A stretch of 64,000 nucleotides of DNA. It comes from Polystyrenella longa (GTDB taxonomy: Bacteria > Planctomycetota > Planctomycetia > Planctomycetales > Planctomycetaceae). The notes below the pieces were generated by a model that worked only from the letters and a program-made list of their open reading frames with translations, ran no database searches and was not told the origin of the DNA. Where the stretch lies: contig NZ_CP036281.1 of NCBI RefSeq assembly GCF_007750395.1, positions 4,549,001 through 4,613,000 of the forward strand, written 5' to 3'. A program made the position numbers and the translations under genes. Shown here one piece after another: positions 37,212-46,920 of this stretch; position 1 is the stretch's first letter; the number at the start of each line of letters is the position of its first letter.

Positions 37212-38474
37212 TTACTTCGCGACCAGCTGATTGGGTTGAGACCAGTTAATACGGGCCAGCAGAGTATCACCGCGATACCCTCCGAATGGGCGGTGTTCTC
37301 CCACAGTGACCCAGGACTGGTCAGGGCTCACATTCGTGATATTGAAATTCCCCATCAACGCGACGCCACGAGGATCATTCTTGGGATCCCCGAGCAAAGG
37401 AAGGACCACCTGCTCCGTCTCACGTTTCAAACGCATCGTTTGGGTATCGACTTGCGCCATGTAGATGGGGGCACGATAACGAATCACCTTCGCGTTCTCT
37501 TCAGCGCGACGCGTATAGACCAGATACAGGGCATCCGAATGCTCGAGCCAATGCTGTTGTGTTGTGGACATCACGAGAGGCTCGCCATCCTCCCAGCTCC
37601 ACGCTTGCTGTTCTTCCCATTGTAAACCATCATCAGAGACAGCTACGTAGCCACGTTCGTCTTCCGCGCGAATCGTGACATAGAACTTGTCCCCGTAATG
37701 AATCATGGAAGGTTCCAGCAGTCCGCGTTTGACACCATTGTGCAGAGCGTTGCCTGTTTCCACGACCGTGATATCTTCCCCATCGAACTGACATCGAATG
37801 GTCGATATCGAGCGGGCTTCATCGACAGTCGCTCCATAGGTCAAAGGTATGAGTAATTCTCCATTCTCAAGAGTGACCCGCTGTCCGCAATTGCTGGTGT
37901 AAATAAACGCCCCTCTGGGGTCTTCCCAGGTTAACTTACGTGGCGTGGACCATGCTCCCTCGGCATTACGAATAGTATAAACCGGCCAGCGATTCAATTG
38001 AGGACGAGCCAGAACCCCGTCTCGATAAAAGACGTTATGTCCCATGGCAATCGACGTGTTGGTCTGCGGATGAAATTGCGGTGTCACGTCGCATACACCA
38101 ACTTCGTGCCTGGCATCAAACGGAGTACGACCCAATCCAGAAATCAGTTCGGGATCGCTCCAGCTCTTCCCACCATCTTTGGACAGGGTCCAGTGAACCG
38201 GACCAAAGACATCGGATCCGCTGATGGACTGCAAGGTCATCAACACCTCGTCCTGTTGCCCTGTCGGGACAACACAGGCACGCGGGTGAAACCAACGGGA
38301 TTCTCCCGAGCGACCGTTGAAGAGAATTTCGGACTCGATTGATTTAATCAAACCCGAATTCTCCTTCTGCTCTGCTGTCGCCAGCTGACCGGCTGACAGT
38401 AGAGCCATAGCAGCGGCAGATTGAGCCAGAAATTCTCGACGGTTGGGAAAGGAGGAGTATTCAGTCGGATTCAT
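37212..38474 (-). CDS. Tat-exported sialidase-like (BNR-repeat) protein
   Basis: 420 residues from the ATG at 38474 (a GTG five codons upstream is open). The N-terminus has a twin-arginine signal, NRREFLAQSAAAMALLSAG. The body looks like a sialidase-type beta-propeller: WTLSKDGGKSWSDPELI is a clear Asp-box, and similar DDGLQWEEQ occurs later. A WFHPRACVVP segment may carry one of the arginines of sialidases. Whether it cleaves glycans is not shown. Planctomycetes carry many such secreted proteins. It is convergent with the DUF1501 gene. Confidence 0.78.
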   Translation of the reverse strand: MNPTEYSSFPNRREFLAQSAAAMALLSAGQLATAEQKENSGLIKSIESEILFNGRSGESRWFHPRACVVPTGQQDEVLMTLQSISGSDVFGPVHWTLSKDGGKSWSDPELISGLGRTPFDARHEVGVCDVTPQFHPQTNTSIAMGHNVFYRDGVLARPQLNRWPVYTIRNAEGAWSTPRKLTWEDPRGAFIYTSNCGQRVTLENGELLIPLTYGATVDEARSISTIRCQFDGEDITVVETGNALHNGVKRGLLEPSMIHYGDKFYVTIRAEDERGYVAVSDDGLQWEEQQAWSWEDGEPLVMSTTQQHWLEHSDALYLVYTRRAEENAKVIRYRAPIYMAQVDTQTMRLKRETEQVVLPLLGDPKNDPRGVALMGNFNITNVSPDQSWVTVGEHRPFGGYRGDTLLARINWSQPNQLVAK

Positions 38475-38602
38475 ATCACCAGTTTTCACAGAATGAAGAG
38501 TTCAAGTGAGATTAAAGAGGAGTCCTCATCCTACTCACCATGATGACCCCATGCTACTTCTCTTTTATATGGGAGAGGGGGCCCCGAATTGAGATCGACG
38601 AA

Positions 38603-40117
38603 TCAGGGTTTGGGAGCAAAGGTTTGAAGTCGTGCCAGTTGGTCGAAACTGATCTTTGGTTTTCCGGTAGTATCAACGAAACCAGAGGCAGCATACCGAT
38701 TAGGACTGCCATCATGAAAATGCTCGAACTGAATACCTGTCACAGACTCTTTTGCAATCATCAGAGAGATTACTTTTTCGTACCAATCCGCCTGACTTTG
38801 TAGAGATACGAGATGGGTCTGTTTAGAATCAACTTGAATTCGAGAATTTTCCTGCGTCTCTCCCGAAGAAGGAGCCGCCAGAACAACTTGTAAAGGAATG
38901 CCGAGAGAACTCCAATAATCCACGATCCTCGAAAGTTCTAACCAGTCGAAGGAGGGAACACGATTATTTTCATACCCGTCCGTCAGGACAAGTTTCAATG
39001 AACTCAGTTTACCACGTGCACGAGTAAGGACATCAACGAATGTCAGTGATGTGAGAAGATATCCACCGTCACCATGATACACCCCCCAGGGATCTGTCAC
39101 GAGCAGCGAGATCTCCAGTTGGTTGTCTATCTGCTGCATGATTTCGAGAGACCGACTTAGAAACCGCAGCCTTACTTCCTCGGACAGAAAGCTCCATTCT
39201 TCGTCGGCGGCTCCCATCTCACTGTTGACGGAGAGATCCCATTTACGAATTTTCCCGGCAAATCGAGAGACTATAGTCTCGATAAAATCACAGAGCAAAC
39301 TCTGCATGCTGATTGCATCACCCTGCCATTGCTTCAACCAGGCTGGCAGTCCTTCGCTGGAAAAATCGAGTAAAGGACCGGCAGAAACAATCTTGTTCTG
39401 ACTGATCAGGAAATCGATCGTTTCATCGATCTCTTCCACCCGAGGAGATGACCGGAGTTCCTCATCCATGTTCCAATGCAGAGGCAACACGAATTCGTCG
39501 AATCGTGCTAGCAGTGATTTCAGGTTTTCTTCGTTCTCTTCTTTTTGAAAATCAAAACTGACCCCGCAGGAGTAATGCAGGGGGGGCACGGTATAGCGGC
39601 GACTTTGCAATTTCATGCGTTGACCGATAAAGCTCGACATTAAAATGTCGGACGCCGCTTGAGCCTGTTCCAAGGCAGCGCCCCCCAATCGGGAGGATTC
39701 TTTGATATTGGTCTGAGTCTGTACACCTTGAGAAAGAAACTCGTGAGCGCGATCCAGACGTTCGTAGAACTCCGCCGGAATCGTCATTCCCATAATCTGC
39801 CAGTTTCCAGACTGGTTTCGCAAAGCTGAAACTTTGCCACGCGCTAACTCCACCAACAGCGAGTAGGGCTCTTCCCGTTCCATAAGAGAACCCGTTTGGA
39901 AAAGAACATCGCCCAATTGTTCCAGAGGCCAGGGAAAAGAGAGCTTTGCACTCCGCTCATCCGCCTTGCGAATGGCTATCTGGTTATCCTGCACCAGCAG
40001 CTGCTGTCCCGGAAAGACTTTGCCTTCGTAGCTGACGAGAAACGCCCGATCACCCAGTCGATTCATTAATTCGTTTGAATTTTGCTCCGGGTCGAAAGCA
40101 AATCGGATTACACCCAT
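38603..40117 (-). CDS. GH10-like protein of unknown function (degenerate glycosidase fold)
   Basis: 504 residues, no signal peptide. The N-terminal ~175 residues resemble a planctomycete-specific beta domain. The C-terminal part looks like a distant family-10 glycoside hydrolase barrel: SAGPLLDFSSEGLPAWLKQW (about 245-264) recalls the substrate-loop motif of xylanases, KIRKWDLSVNSE (289-300) recalls the acid/base motif with Glu300 kept, and ASGFVDTTGKPKISFDQL is a typical GH10 end. The usual H..vWH motif and the nucleophile motif are not evident, so activity is doubtful. Cytoplasmic location is likely. Alone on the minus strand. Confidence 0.55.
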   Translation of the reverse strand: MGVIRFAFDPEQNSNELMNRLGDRAFLVSYEGKVFPGQQLLVQDNQIAIRKADERSAKLSFPWPLEQLGDVLFQTGSLMEREEPYSLLVELARGKVSALRNQSGNWQIMGMTIPAEFYERLDRAHEFLSQGVQTQTNIKESSRLGGAALEQAQAASDILMSSFIGQRMKLQSRRYTVPPLHYSCGVSFDFQKEENEENLKSLLARFDEFVLPLHWNMDEELRSSPRVEEIDETIDFLISQNKIVSAGPLLDFSSEGLPAWLKQWQGDAISMQSLLCDFIETIVSRFAGKIRKWDLSVNSEMGAADEEWSFLSEEVRLRFLSRSLEIMQQIDNQLEISLLVTDPWGVYHGDGGYLLTSLTFVDVLTRARGKLSSLKLVLTDGYENNRVPSFDWLELSRIVDYWSSLGIPLQVVLAAPSSGETQENSRIQVDSKQTHLVSLQSQADWYEKVISLMIAKESVTGIQFEHFHDGSPNRYAASGFVDTTGKPKISFDQLARLQTFAPKP

Positions 40118-40600
40118 GCTGTTCCCTTTGTCTGACCCGATTCAATACATGTTCAGTGATAAGGAGTTCAGGATAAACGCCATAGACGTATTACCCGGAA
40201 GGAACGGCAAACGGGACAATCCCGGTGCTGGAGATGAAGGAGAGGTTAGCTTGTGACCGAATTGCGGAATCGACTACCCATTTCGACCAGATCGTGACGA
40301 CATATCTTCAGTTCATTTCCGCCACAAACTGCGGTCTCTCAGTGTACTTGTGTCGTCAAGATTGTTCAAGAAGGTGACGAATGTTAGACTTTTCCAACGT
40401 CAGCTCCTTCCCCTTGTATACGGAAGACCGCCGCTCGATCTTCATGTCGTCCGGTCACAGAGCCTCCTTTTTCGAAAAACAGTCAGAGGTAAGTGGAAAG
40501 ATCTTCCGAAAAGGAACGTCGTAACGACGTCCCTTCCCTAGAAGCCCACCCTCTACTCGTCCTGACAGAACGTTGCTAATTTCTACCCCGGAGTTGTTTG
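40118..40600. other. Intergenic region upstream of purC (483 bp)
   Basis: Lies between divergent genes and probably holds both promoters. No ORF is convincing; one short plus-strand frame (40350-40541) lacks a ribosome-binding site. No riboswitch was recognised. Confidence 0.4.
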
Positions 40601-41491
40601 ATGTCATCAGCTGCATTCGTACAAAGTAATCTTACAGGGATTCCGGTGAAACGGGGCAAAGTCCGGGACGTTTATGATTTTGGCGACCGACTCCTGTTCG
40701 TCGCGACTGACCGCATTAGCGCCTTCGACTGGATCATGCCCAACGGCATTCCGGATAAGGGTCGTGTGTTGACTGGTATCAGCAAGATGTGGTTTGACCG
40801 ACTGGAAGTCTCGAATCACTTGCTCAGCATGAATCCGGCCGATCTCGACCTACCGACCGATGCGCCACTGGACGCACTCATAGGCCGAAGTATGGTCGTC
40901 CGCAAAACGGAAGTCGTGCCAATCGAATGCGTTGTGCGAGGTTATCTGTCCGGTTCAGGCTGGAAAGAATACCGCGAACAGCAAACTGTCTGCGGAATCG
41001 AGCTACCGGCAGGCCTCCAGGAATCGGCTCAACTTCCCGAGCCAATTTTCACTCCAGCAACCAAAGCCGAATCAGGGCATGATGAGAACATCCCGTTTAA
41101 GGTAATGTGCGATCAGGTCGGTAACGAACTTTCAGAGAAACTCCGTTCACTCTCGTTCGAAATCTACCAGAAGGCGGCAAGCTTCGCTCAAACCAAAGGG
41201 ATCATACTGGCCGATACCAAATTCGAGTTCGGTTTGCTGGATGGCGAGATCATCCTGATCGACGAAGTGTTGACTCCCGATTCATCCCGGTTCTGGCCGA
41301 TGGACACTTACAAACCGGGCGGCCCTCAGTTCTCGTTCGACAAACAATTCGTCCGCGACTGGCTCGAATCAACCGATTGGGACAAAAACAGCGAACCTCC
41401 CACCCTGCCCGAAGAAATCGTCACCCAGACAAGAGCGAAGTACATCGAAGCCTATGAGTTGCTGACCGGGGAAGAGTTTGGTTGGAAGTAG
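40601..41491 (+). CDS. purC: Phosphoribosylaminoimidazole-succinocarboxamide synthase
   Basis: Purine pathway enzyme joining CAIR and aspartate with ATP hydrolysis. The start is ATG at 40601, with CGGAG about 8 nt upstream, giving 296 residues. Motifs: [25 protein letters not shown] (residues 19-43, in part the ATP site), [13 protein letters not shown], and [28 protein letters not shown]. It is the longer, yeast-like type with an insert after the Gly-rich region. It stands alone; no other pur gene is nearby. Confidence 0.95.
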   Translation: MSSAAFVQSNLTGIPVKRGKVRDVYDFGDRLLFVATDRISAFDWIMPNGIPDKGRVLTGISKMWFDRLEVSNHLLSMNPADLDLPTDAPLDALIGRSMVVRKTEVVPIECVVRGYLSGSGWKEYREQQTVCGIELPAGLQESAQLPEPIFTPATKAESGHDENIPFKVMCDQVGNELSEKLRSLSFEIYQKAASFAQTKGIILADTKFEFGLLDGEIILIDEVLTPDSSRFWPMDTYKPGGPQFSFDKQFVRDWLESTDWDKNSEPPTLPEEIVTQTRAKYIEAYELLTGEEFGWK

Positions 41492-41652
41492 GGTTCAGCA
41501 GTTCTTACGAATAAAAGAGTTCCTCAATACCAAACACCACTTTAAAGGTATTAGTTCTCCGAAAGGAAGAGGCCTCTTTCCGAAATCAGAACGAATTACG
41601 TCAATCCAATCAATTATGTTTTGCAGCGACTCCAATAGGAGCATCACTACAT

Positions 41653-44094
41653 TCACTCAATTCCAACGGAAGCATCTGGGTTTCGACTGGAATAAAACAT
41701 CTTAATTGGCAGGGTCGCTAGATCAGAATCCGCAGGTACGAAAAATGGAATGCGAATTTTATTGAAAAGCTGTCCAACCTCTATTTTAGTCTGATTCGCC
41801 CGCATTCCCTGCCTGTCAAGAGGTAAATAAGGACCTTCTAACCCAAACAGGTTTTCTCCAAGGCAAAAGGCTTCGCCCCATAGCAGCCCCTTTTCTTCCG
41901 AAACCAAAGCTAAGATCACGTTGGTTCGTGAGTCGACTTTTCGATCTTTGAGAAAATCTAATTCGTCAACCGAACGTGTTATTTTCGACTTGTTCTCTTC
42001 ATAAACACGCTTGGTCATGTCACTCCCAAAGTACAAGCAGATTTTTGTAGAAGACGACTCATCGTATTGCAGATCGTTCTTTAGGATCGCCTTCACCATT
42101 AATTCGGAGAGTTCGTTTCTTTGTTCCAGTGACATGGTTGGATAGGGTGATTCAATATGGAGTTCTACACCAAGGGGAGTATCAGGTGTGAATAAAGCAG
42201 GCTCGTTATTTCGAAACGCATCGATGCTCCTGGCTGCTGCCGTCGACACCAGTGGGATTTTCATGAAGCGTTTTTTCAATCCATCGGCTGAGCCGATATT
42301 TTTAAATAAAAACAAGTTGTTACCTTGGAGCCAATGTTTTCCACCTGAACCTCTCGTATGTCTATTTATGTAGAAAATAACTGGCATACGATTGGTTTCG
42401 GTATCGATGAGATGTTTCCCAGATATGGCCACCAATCCGGGCTTCGCAAGAGAATGAACATTTTGGTTTTCCCTCCCTATAATCAGCAGGTCCAGGTCCT
42501 TGAATTTGCTGATCCGATGAAAATTTCCGTCGCTTAAAAGATAAGTCAGAATAACAAATTGAGCGACGTCATTTCCTTCACGAATCAAGACATGAATAGA
42601 GTCTCGAGAAGTATCAATCGCCCAACCTAAGACGCCGAGAAAATGCAGCTCAAGATCTTTGCCTGGAATAATTTTTCCTGTGATTTTTTTCTGAGTGATA
42701 TCGAAGAAATTGAGCGATCGATCCATCATACCGTCGATTAATAAATAACGTCGATCAGGAGTTAACCGAGTCCCTCCTCCAAAGTGATCTAGAAAGTTTC
42801 CAAGACCCTGCGGCATATTTTTTGACCATACGAGTTCCGTTGAAATGGTTGATAACCCGTTAATCTCCATTCCTGAACTATTTGAGAGTTGACGCTTTAG
42901 TACAGTGTCATTTGGACCTTTAAACTGAACTTCGTAAGCGTCACTGTTGAGTGCTTGTGAGTTAGGTTTTAGCCTCGCCATAGTCTTCGAGACGTCATAC
43001 TTTATTCCCTTTAAATCATTGTAAATGATCAAAGTATCTTTATTCTGCAAGTCGAACAGGTTCGCCAATTTCTTCTCTGAGTTGACAGGAAATTCGCTGA
43101 TGATATCTCCGGTCTCTCCATCCAGAATCCAAAGGGGACTTACCTGACTCTCAAACTCTACCTGTGGCTTTTTTCTATTAATATTAGAACGCTGTTTCGA
43201 TTCCCGTCTTCTCGAGGAAGTTTCTGGCACAGCGCTTTCGCCTGTTGCGTTGATCACAGTGAATTCGCGTGTCACTAAAGCAAGCCGGCTACCATCAGGC
43301 AAGAATTGCAGTTGCTCAACTTGCCCGCTGATGTTTGACTTTAGTTGGAGATATTCATTATTTCGCAGATCGACTCTTCCCAACACCTTCTCTTTGGAGT
43401 CATTCTGAAGTGTTTCGACAAAGATAAATGGCGATTCAGTATCACAAATGTGGATTCGAGTAATTCGTCCTGGAATTTCAATTTCTTCAGAACTGAATTG
43501 ATCACTAGAGAAGTCCATTTCTGGTTTTTCAATTTCAACATTCCATCCCCCTTCCACATAGCTCCCTTCAGCCCCTTCATTCACCTTCGTTTGCGACAAC
43601 GAATCTTGCCCTTCAGTCACCTCCATTTTTTTGCTGGATTCTGTTGAACCAGCACCAGAATCCGATGCCGCCTGAGTCCCCATTTCACTCTTTGCAACTG
43701 CAGCTTCCTCGTCAATGCCCCTCATCATTGTTACAGAGATCGCGATTCCTCCGCCAACGAGGAGAAGCAGGCCAATGGCGATTCCACCGATGAGCAAGAA
43801 ATTGTTGCTCTCCGATTTCTTTTTCTTTTTTCTCGAACGCTGTCGCCCCTTTGGGTTCGATGCTGTTTGGGTACGGCGAAGTGGTGCGAATTCATCCGAT
43901 GTATTTTGAGTGGAATGAGTCCTTTGCTGACTTGCGGACGGCCGCATTCGGGCTTGCCTCCCGGATGAAGAACTTGCTACAGCTGGAACCTTCACAGCAG
44001 ATCCACAGTTCTTACATTTGAAGGAACGTCCGGCGTATTCGTCTTTGACCTGATAAGGTCGGTCACAGTCGGGACACGTGAGGGATATCGTCAT
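41653..44094 (-). CDS. Zinc-ribbon, single-span membrane protein with large extracytoplasmic domain
   Basis: 813 residues. Residues 6-32 form a zinc ribbon (CPDC...CKNC), followed by a basic, Ser/Arg/Lys-rich linker (about 38-95, ending RSRKKKKK) and one membrane span (about 98-121). The rest is outside the membrane and reads like a beta-propeller-like domain: IHICDTESPFIFVETLQND, LDGETGDIISEFPV and similar short strands. The cytoplasmic zinc ribbon resembles the MJ0042 type common in planctomycetes. Family unknown to me; a sensory or scaffold role is conceivable. No partner gene is apparent. Confidence 0.75.
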   Translation of the reverse strand: MTISLTCPDCDRPYQVKDEYAGRSFKCKNCGSAVKVPAVASSSSGRQARMRPSASQQRTHSTQNTSDEFAPLRRTQTASNPKGRQRSRKKKKKSESNNFLLIGGIAIGLLLLVGGGIAISVTMMRGIDEEAAVAKSEMGTQAASDSGAGSTESSKKMEVTEGQDSLSQTKVNEGAEGSYVEGGWNVEIEKPEMDFSSDQFSSEEIEIPGRITRIHICDTESPFIFVETLQNDSKEKVLGRVDLRNNEYLQLKSNISGQVEQLQFLPDGSRLALVTREFTVINATGESAVPETSSRRRESKQRSNINRKKPQVEFESQVSPLWILDGETGDIISEFPVNSEKKLANLFDLQNKDTLIIYNDLKGIKYDVSKTMARLKPNSQALNSDAYEVQFKGPNDTVLKRQLSNSSGMEINGLSTISTELVWSKNMPQGLGNFLDHFGGGTRLTPDRRYLLIDGMMDRSLNFFDITQKKITGKIIPGKDLELHFLGVLGWAIDTSRDSIHVLIREGNDVAQFVILTYLLSDGNFHRISKFKDLDLLIIGRENQNVHSLAKPGLVAISGKHLIDTETNRMPVIFYINRHTRGSGGKHWLQGNNLFLFKNIGSADGLKKRFMKIPLVSTAAARSIDAFRNNEPALFTPDTPLGVELHIESPYPTMSLEQRNELSELMVKAILKNDLQYDESSSTKICLYFGSDMTKRVYEENKSKITRSVDELDFLKDRKVDSRTNVILALVSEEKGLLWGEAFCLGENLFGLEGPYLPLDRQGMRANQTKIEVGQLFNKIRIPFFVPADSDLATLPIKMFYSSRNPDASVGIE

Positions 44095-44421
44095 GGAGGC
44101 TGACCCTGGAATTTGCTAATCAATCAACCTGCGCCCAGATCTATTTCACACTTTCCAACTACAACTTCGCTCGGAGAGCAATGCGCAAGACGGTCGCAAC
44201 TTAGTTCTCAGATGGATGTAAGGCAAATATGCATAACAGAAATGCTGGCAAGAAATGAGTATCGACGTCTGAAGGAGACTTCCGATTTAAATTGTCATTT
44301 ACAGACGGACACTATGTTGCCAAAACAGAGACCTTCTGACAATCTCATTCCTGAAGATATTTTAGCCATTCTTAAAATGGCCATATCTCAATGCAGGTTC
44401 AGGACTGCCCGATCGATTAAA
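44095..44421. other. Intergenic region (327 bp) left of the zinc-ribbon gene
   Basis: Contains part of an open plus-strand frame (44113-44583) that overlaps the 3' end of the minus-strand gene to its right and has no ribosome-binding site; not called. Nothing else seen. Confidence 0.4.
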
Positions 44422-44862
44422 TCAGGCATAGCGGCGAGGGACGCCGAGCTGGGACTCAAGATGTCGCTCGTTCCGGTGATGATGAATCAATTGTTTCATC
44501 CACTGATGCAGGTCGTATTTCAGACGATTGATTTTCGTCTCGACTGCCCCCCGGGCAACGAGTTCCGATCGAAGTTGTCGTAACTTCAAGTAGACTTTGT
44601 GCTTCTCAGAGAGCAGCGAATCGAATTCGCCCTGATGCGACTCGTGTTCCCGCTGGTTCAGATGCAGGTACTGACCGCTTTCTGCCAGATCAAGCTCACG
44701 CGGTAACGTCGTGAGAAGCGTGTCGATGATGGCGATGGTCCAGTTGAGATTGGAGTCATCCGGCGTTTCTTCGAGAACATCGCGGAGATCGCCCAGTAAA
44801 ATGTATTCCAACGTACGACAGTCGTTGAGAAGTTGAGTCTTATCGATCGTACTCGCACACAT
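44422..44862 (-). CDS. Hypothetical coiled-coil protein
   Basis: 146 residues from the ATG at 44860-44862, chosen because GGAGG lies 8 nt upstream; an ATG two codons earlier is only 2 nt from it. No signal or membrane segment. Residues about 10-60 are helical (LNDCRTLEYILLGDLRDVLE) and the C-terminal half is charged and helical (HESHQGEFDSLLSEKHKVYL, then basic HQWMKQLIHHHRNERH). I do not recognise the family. Confidence 0.6.
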   Translation of the reverse strand: MCASTIDKTQLLNDCRTLEYILLGDLRDVLEETPDDSNLNWTIAIIDTLLTTLPRELDLAESGQYLHLNQREHESHQGEFDSLLSEKHKVYLKLRQLRSELVARGAVETKINRLKYDLHQWMKQLIHHHRNERHLESQLGVPRRYA

Positions 44863-45175
44863 AAACATATCCTCCGCTTCTGCCCTCTGGCAGATTGGAT
44901 TGGAGGTTGCGAACTGACTGGCCCACTTCACAGGGCAGCCTGAATGACCCTTTCTTATCCCTGAAAGAGCGGGCGGTTAACTGGCCCGTAGCTACCCTTG
45001 AGTTTATCGATCCGAATTCGAGTTGTCAAAAAGTTTGATGACTGTTCCTCGAAAGAAATAAACTCGCCAATACAGAGAAGATCGTACTTGACTCACTTAA
45101 AAAAGTTTGTCTCGAAAGAGTTCCAGCACATCCCTATCAGGAGGAATTTCGATTCAGACAACGCACGCGACCGAT

Positions 45176-46300
45176 CTAAATTGTCTCCGTTTTAGCTTCC
45201 TTATTGACGTTAAACTGGCAGATTACGATTCCGAGCTCATACAGGAACAACAGCGGAACCATCATCAGAATCATACTCTGAGGGTCGGAGGGAGTCATCA
45301 ACATTGATACTACCGCGATCACCAGAATCGCCATGCGTCGTTTTTCGCGATACGTTTCCACCGAGCAGATGGATAGTCTTTCCATGAACAACATCACTAC
45401 GGGTAATTGAAAACTAACCCCAAACATCACTGGCAACATGATGGCGAAACTAATCCATTCCTTCAGGAAGATCTGCGGATCGACACCCATCGATTTGTTA
45501 AAGCTCAGCAGGAAACTCAGCACAAACGGGAGTACCAGATAGAAACAGAACATCACTCCCGTAAGAAACAAACCGATACTGAAGGGTAGATAGTAATAGA
45601 CGTAACGGCGTTCGGACGGGTAGAGACCGGCGGCGACAAACAACCAGAGCTGATAAATCAGCCACGGGCTACTGAGCACCAGGCCGGCAACGATGGAGAC
45701 CTTCAAATAAATCAGGAAAGCCTCGTGGACTTCTCGCGTGACTGGCTCTGAGTTCTTCTTGATGATTTTGACCAGCGCTTTCTGCTGGCTACGAAGGGTG
45801 TACAGTTCTTTGAACAAATCCGATTTGAGAGGCAAGACAATTTCTTTATCCGATTGAACACTCGCTTTCGGAAACTGCTCCGGATCGACTTCATGCAGAG
45901 CGGGAACCAGGTCAGCCACGCGGACCTTCACTTTTAGTACATCTTCATGTTCTGGTTGCTCAGGAGCCTCTTCGGCAGAACTGTCCGGTTCTACTGATTG
46001 CTCGTCAGCCACAACCGGATCCGCCGATTCGTTCGTCGCGGTTTCTTCAGCTGGAGCGACTTGGATTTCGGGTTCCTCGTCGCCTGAATCGAATTTTTCG
46101 ACGCCGTAGTCGTTGTAATCCAACAGGGCCTCTTTGATCGGCTGTGTAATGTATTGCACCAGTTCCTGCCCGTAGAACAGGGTGACACAACAGGCCAGAA
46201 CTAATCCAATCAACCCGCGGATCAAATGGACGCGGAGGATCTCCAGATGTTCCCCAAAGGACATGGATGATTCTTCAAATAGATCTCTCGACTTGGCCAT
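45176..46300 (-). CDS. tatC: Twin-arginine translocase subunit TatC with acidic loop insertion
   Basis: TatC recognises twin-arginine signals and builds the Tat translocon with TatA. The product is 374 residues, against about 230-260 in most bacteria. The N-terminus MSFGEHLEILRVHLIRGL and first membrane span (about 29-45) are typical, as is the second half (AFLIYLKVSIVAGLVLSSPW, YQLWLFVAAGLYPSERRY, four or five further spans). Between residues 56 and 190, the first periplasmic loop is expanded by about 110 residues: a Glu/Asp/Pro-rich part (70-120) and a mixed-charge part (121-186). The cytoplasmic recognition residues (Glu20, and Glu230 in SERR) appear kept. No tatA gene is in the window. 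Confidence 0.93.
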   Translation of the reverse strand: MAKSRDLFEESSMSFGEHLEILRVHLIRGLIGLVLACCVTLFYGQELVQYITQPIKEALLDYNDYGVEKFDSGDEEPEIQVAPAEETATNESADPVVADEQSVEPDSSAEEAPEQPEHEDVLKVKVRVADLVPALHEVDPEQFPKASVQSDKEIVLPLKSDLFKELYTLRSQQKALVKIIKKNSEPVTREVHEAFLIYLKVSIVAGLVLSSPWLIYQLWLFVAAGLYPSERRYVYYYLPFSIGLFLTGVMFCFYLVLPFVLSFLLSFNKSMGVDPQIFLKEWISFAIMLPVMFGVSFQLPVVMLFMERLSICSVETYREKRRMAILVIAVVSMLMTPSDPQSMILMMVPLLFLYELGIVICQFNVNKEAKTETI

Positions 46301-46920
46301 AGTTGATTTCCGAGTCAGATTATTCAGGTGGGGTAGATAAAGGATGGATAATTACGGCAGGACTATTCACTTCAATGGTCTTATCAGGGACGGGACGAAC
46401 ATATAGCCCGGTACCGAAATGGACGACGATCCTGATTTCCTTGATATCGTTTGAACGTTTTCGCTGTTCAGTCCCGGCAGGCAGGCTCATTTGGGTACAG
46501 GCTGTTAACCTGATCCATCCTGCGTAGCACTCCATAACCATAGAGGAGAGGAATGGGTGCCGATTTGAGCGACGGAGGTCACCAACTGGGCGTATCTGCG
46601 AATAAAGAACCGATCACTTCTAGCCGGCTCGAAATCCGACTTGCTAGCGCGCCTGGACAAACGAAATACAAACGACCATGTCAAATGCCACTTTGAAGGG
46701 CCGATTCAACCAAGTATGTCAAATTTCGTCTCATAAATGAAGGATCGAGAGCCGTGCAGACGGATCGAGCATATCCACCGGATTGACCACTTCCTCAATA
46801 GCGGGAAGCAGCTCGCTGGCAGACAAATTCACTCTACTCTCCCTTACCCCCGCTGTCAATTGGCAGAACGAGAACAACAGGACAACAGAACACATTTACA
46901 CCACATCAAAGATAGCAGCC
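46301..46920. other. Intergenic region (620 bp) upstream of tatC
   Basis: No convincing gene on either strand. A minus-strand frame at 46320-46541 (73 codons) has no ribosome-binding site and an unremarkable composition. No terminator was seen for the membrane gene to its right. Confidence 0.4.

Noticed and set aside
44113-44583. 156-codon plus-strand frame
   Set aside because: Overlaps the 3' end of the better supported minus-strand gene (44422-44862, with GGAGG before its start) and has no ribosome-binding site.
46320-46541. 73-codon minus-strand frame just upstream of tatC
   Set aside because: No ribosome-binding site, no recognisable sequence; could not be distinguished from chance.
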